DNA of 22,555 nucleotides, from assembly GCA_025352435.1 (NCBI GenBank), contig JANXTN010000277.1, positions 1-22,555 of the forward strand, given 5' to 3'. Numbering within the stretch: position 1 is the stretch's first letter; every line of letters begins with the position of its first letter. Source of the stretch: Ferruginibacter sp. Lineage in GTDB: Bacteria; Bacteroidota; Bacteroidia; Chitinophagales; Chitinophagaceae. The notes under the pieces are model-generated. The model saw only the letters and a list, made by a program, of their open reading frames with translations, was not told the origin of the DNA and did no database searches. The position numbers and the translations under genes were made by a program. Shown in pieces: positions 21,193 through 22,555 of this stretch.

Positions 21193-22555
21193 GTGTTCAT
21201 GGCCATTTCTTTCTCTGTAAAATATATTCCGTTCGCCTTGAGTTCTTTTAAAACTGGTTCGTAAATTTCTTTAATAATTGGAATGTGTAAACCGGATAAT
21301 TTAATTGTTCCATCTAAAATAAGTTTAGCAGCAATTCCTAATGGTAAACCGACAGTTTTTGCCATAGCTGTATGAACACTGTCTTTACCCAAAACAATTA
21401 AATGTGAAATAATATTTTTTTTAAAACCATTCAGTTCGTATTCAATTTCATGCTGCATCACTATCATATCCTTATCGGCAGGTGACAATGCTAGTTTTGT
21501 TTCCATGGCAAATTGTAAGCCATCCGCAGCGCTGATAAGCCCTTTGTTTATAATTGTATCTTCATCATCTAAACCTAGAAAATATAACTGCTGCATAATT
21601 TTATTGCCGTCATGTGCACTTCCCACAAGATCAACTTGGGTAAATTCTTCTGCTATATTCTCATCATTTAATTGCAAAGTACCAGCATCATCTTCTAAAT
21701 TATTGCTATCATCATTCACGTTTTTTGCGAGAATATTAATCACTTCATTTGTATAAAGTTCATTTTCCTTCAACTCTTGTATTAATGTATCAGAGAAGTT
21801 ATGCAAATCCAGATGCTGCTGGAAAAATGCTGCAAGGCTGAGTCCGTCACTGTTGTATGTGGGCGTTTCATCTGTCAGGTTTAGTCCAATTATTTTATTC
21901 CACCCCAGCATAAAATCTCTGTAACGAAGTGTAGTCCGTAAAAAAGTTTTTGCCTCATGAAGCTGGTATAAATTTATATAAGAAAGACTATTTCTGTTTG
22001 GGTAATAACTGAGAAAGCCAATGGATGTGTCTTCAACTTTTATCATTCTTTTGGCATCGAAAAGTTCTTCATAGTTTTCTTCAATAATTTTACCTTCTGC
22101 CTTGTATTCAGCTCCTGCTTTGCCCGCCACTACTACATTTCGGGGGTTCCAGCTTATTTTGTAGTGCCATGGATTGTTATCACTTTCGGGCGCTACAAGC
22201 CCACCACAATGGCTTTTAAATGAAGATATATTTCCTCCTTTATCCTTTATTCCGTCTATGAGTTGCATTGCGCTCATGTGGTCAATTCCAGGATCAAGTC
22301 CCATTTCGCACAAGAAAATAATGCCTTTGTTTTTAACTTCTTCCGCCAGTGATTTTATTGCATCGTCTGCATAAGATGCGGTAAGTAAATGTTTGCTAAA
22401 TTGAACGCAATCTTTTGCAATTAAAATATGAAGAGATGGCGGCATCATGGAAATAACCAGATCGCAATTTTCAATCAGATCCCTTCTATTATTTTCATCA
22501 GTAATGTCTGCAACGACGGCGGTGTTTGATAAACTGTTTTTGGTTTTTTGTTCAA
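21189..22555 (-). CDS. saccharopine dehydrogenase family protein (N-terminus outside window)
   Basis: An ATG at 22448 is available, but the frame stays open for 35 more codons to the window edge and reads TAVVADITDENNRRDLIENC then DLVISMMPPS, the end of the Rossmann NAD(P) domain, so the true start is beyond the window. Family features are SMMPPSLHILIAKDC, HLLTASYADDAI, CEMGLDPGIDHMSAM and a C-terminal LPLGIAAKLILDGTIKLSG. The protein would interconvert saccharopine with glutamate plus aminoadipate semialdehyde, or act on a related substrate. An acidic, Asn/Asp-rich stretch (about residues 243-275 from the internal ATG) interrupts the C-terminal domain. No lysine-pathway neighbours are visible. 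It overlaps the end of cobB by four bases. Confidence 0.88.
   Translation of the reverse strand, partial: EQKTKNSLSNTAVVADITDENNRRDLIENCDLVISMMPPSLHILIAKDCVQFSKHLLTASYADDAIKSLAEEVKNKGIIFLCEMGLDPGIDHMSAMQLIDGIKDKGGNISSFKSHCGGLVAPESDNNPWHYKISWNPRNVVVAGKAGAEYKAEGKIIEENYEELFDAKRMIKVEDTSIGFLSYYPNRNSLSYINLYQLHEAKTFLRTTLRYRDFMLGWNKIIGLNLTDETPTYNSDGLSLAAFFQQHLDLHNFSDTLIQELKENELYTNEVINILAKNVNDDSNNLEDDAGTLQLNDENIAEEFTQVDLVGSAHDGNKIMQQLYFLGLDDEDTIINKGLISAADGLQFAMETKLALSPADKDMIVMQHEIEYELNGFKKNIISHLIVLGKDSVHTAMAKTVGLPLGIAAKLILDGTIKLSGLHIPIIKEIYEPVLKELKANGIYFTEKEMAMNT

Noticed and set aside
1..22555. CRISPR arrays, tRNA or rRNA genes, insertion sequences
   Set aside because: No repeated spacer structure, cloverleaf, rRNA sequence or transposase frame was seen on reading both strands.

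Overview
The window reads as chromosomal core and near-core sequence from a member of the Bacteroidota, most likely a Chitinophagaceae-like organism. This is inferred from AT-rich DNA, weak or absent Shine-Dalgarno sequences, several Bacteroidota-type -7 promoter elements (TAnnTTTG), and marker families typical of the phylum: a BT_3928-type DoxX protein, a DUF4270 lipoprotein, a stand-alone starch-synthase N-terminal domain, a single-domain RfaE2 and a cysteine-free sirtuin. There is no sign of a phage, insertion sequence, CRISPR array or tRNA/rRNA gene. Genes are dense and no intergenic gap exceeds about 175 bases.

Layout. 1-2.1 kb (+): the 3' part of a DoxX/MauE-like membrane protein followed by an orphan DppB-type ABC permease, closed by a bidirectional terminator. 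2.1-3.1 kb: a small exported, membrane-anchored protein (-) and a PepSY-like lipoprotein (+). 3.2-4.4 kb (+): an acetyl-CoA acetyltransferase (thiolase). 4.4-8.9 kb (-): panC, a YbhN/LPG-synthase-TM-type membrane protein, an RfaE2-type nucleotidyltransferase and polyphosphate kinase 1. 9.0-11.4 kb (+, divergent from panC): a degenerate glycogen-synthase-like protein and a DUF4270 lipoprotein. 11.5-13.6 kb (+): metK and an RlmB-type rRNA methyltransferase. 13.6-15.0 kb (-): recF and a DUF721/DciA-like gene. 15.2-18.2 kb (+): pdhA, a YfgM-like TPR protein, ribH and a LutA-like cysteine-rich (CCG) protein. 18.2-19.9 kb (-): two tandem exported ferritin-like proteins. 20.0-21.2 kb (+): an EVE-domain protein and a CobB-type sirtuin. 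21.2 kb to the end (-): a saccharopine dehydrogenase cut by the window edge.

How the genes relate. Most are housekeeping: cofactor synthesis (panC, ribH, metK), central carbon (thiolase, pdhA), polyphosphate storage (ppk1), DNA maintenance (recF, DUF721) and rRNA modification (rlmB). The least understood parts are the starch-synthase-like protein that has lost its sugar-nucleotide loop and sits with a DUF4270 lipoprotein opposite panC, the tandem exported ferritin-like pair, and the small exported or lipid-anchored proteins at 2.1-3.1 kb. Hairpin terminators are clear after the permease, the PepSY lipoprotein, DUF4270, metK and the CCG protein. I see no convincing new defence or mobile system. 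The best leads are divergent members of known families.
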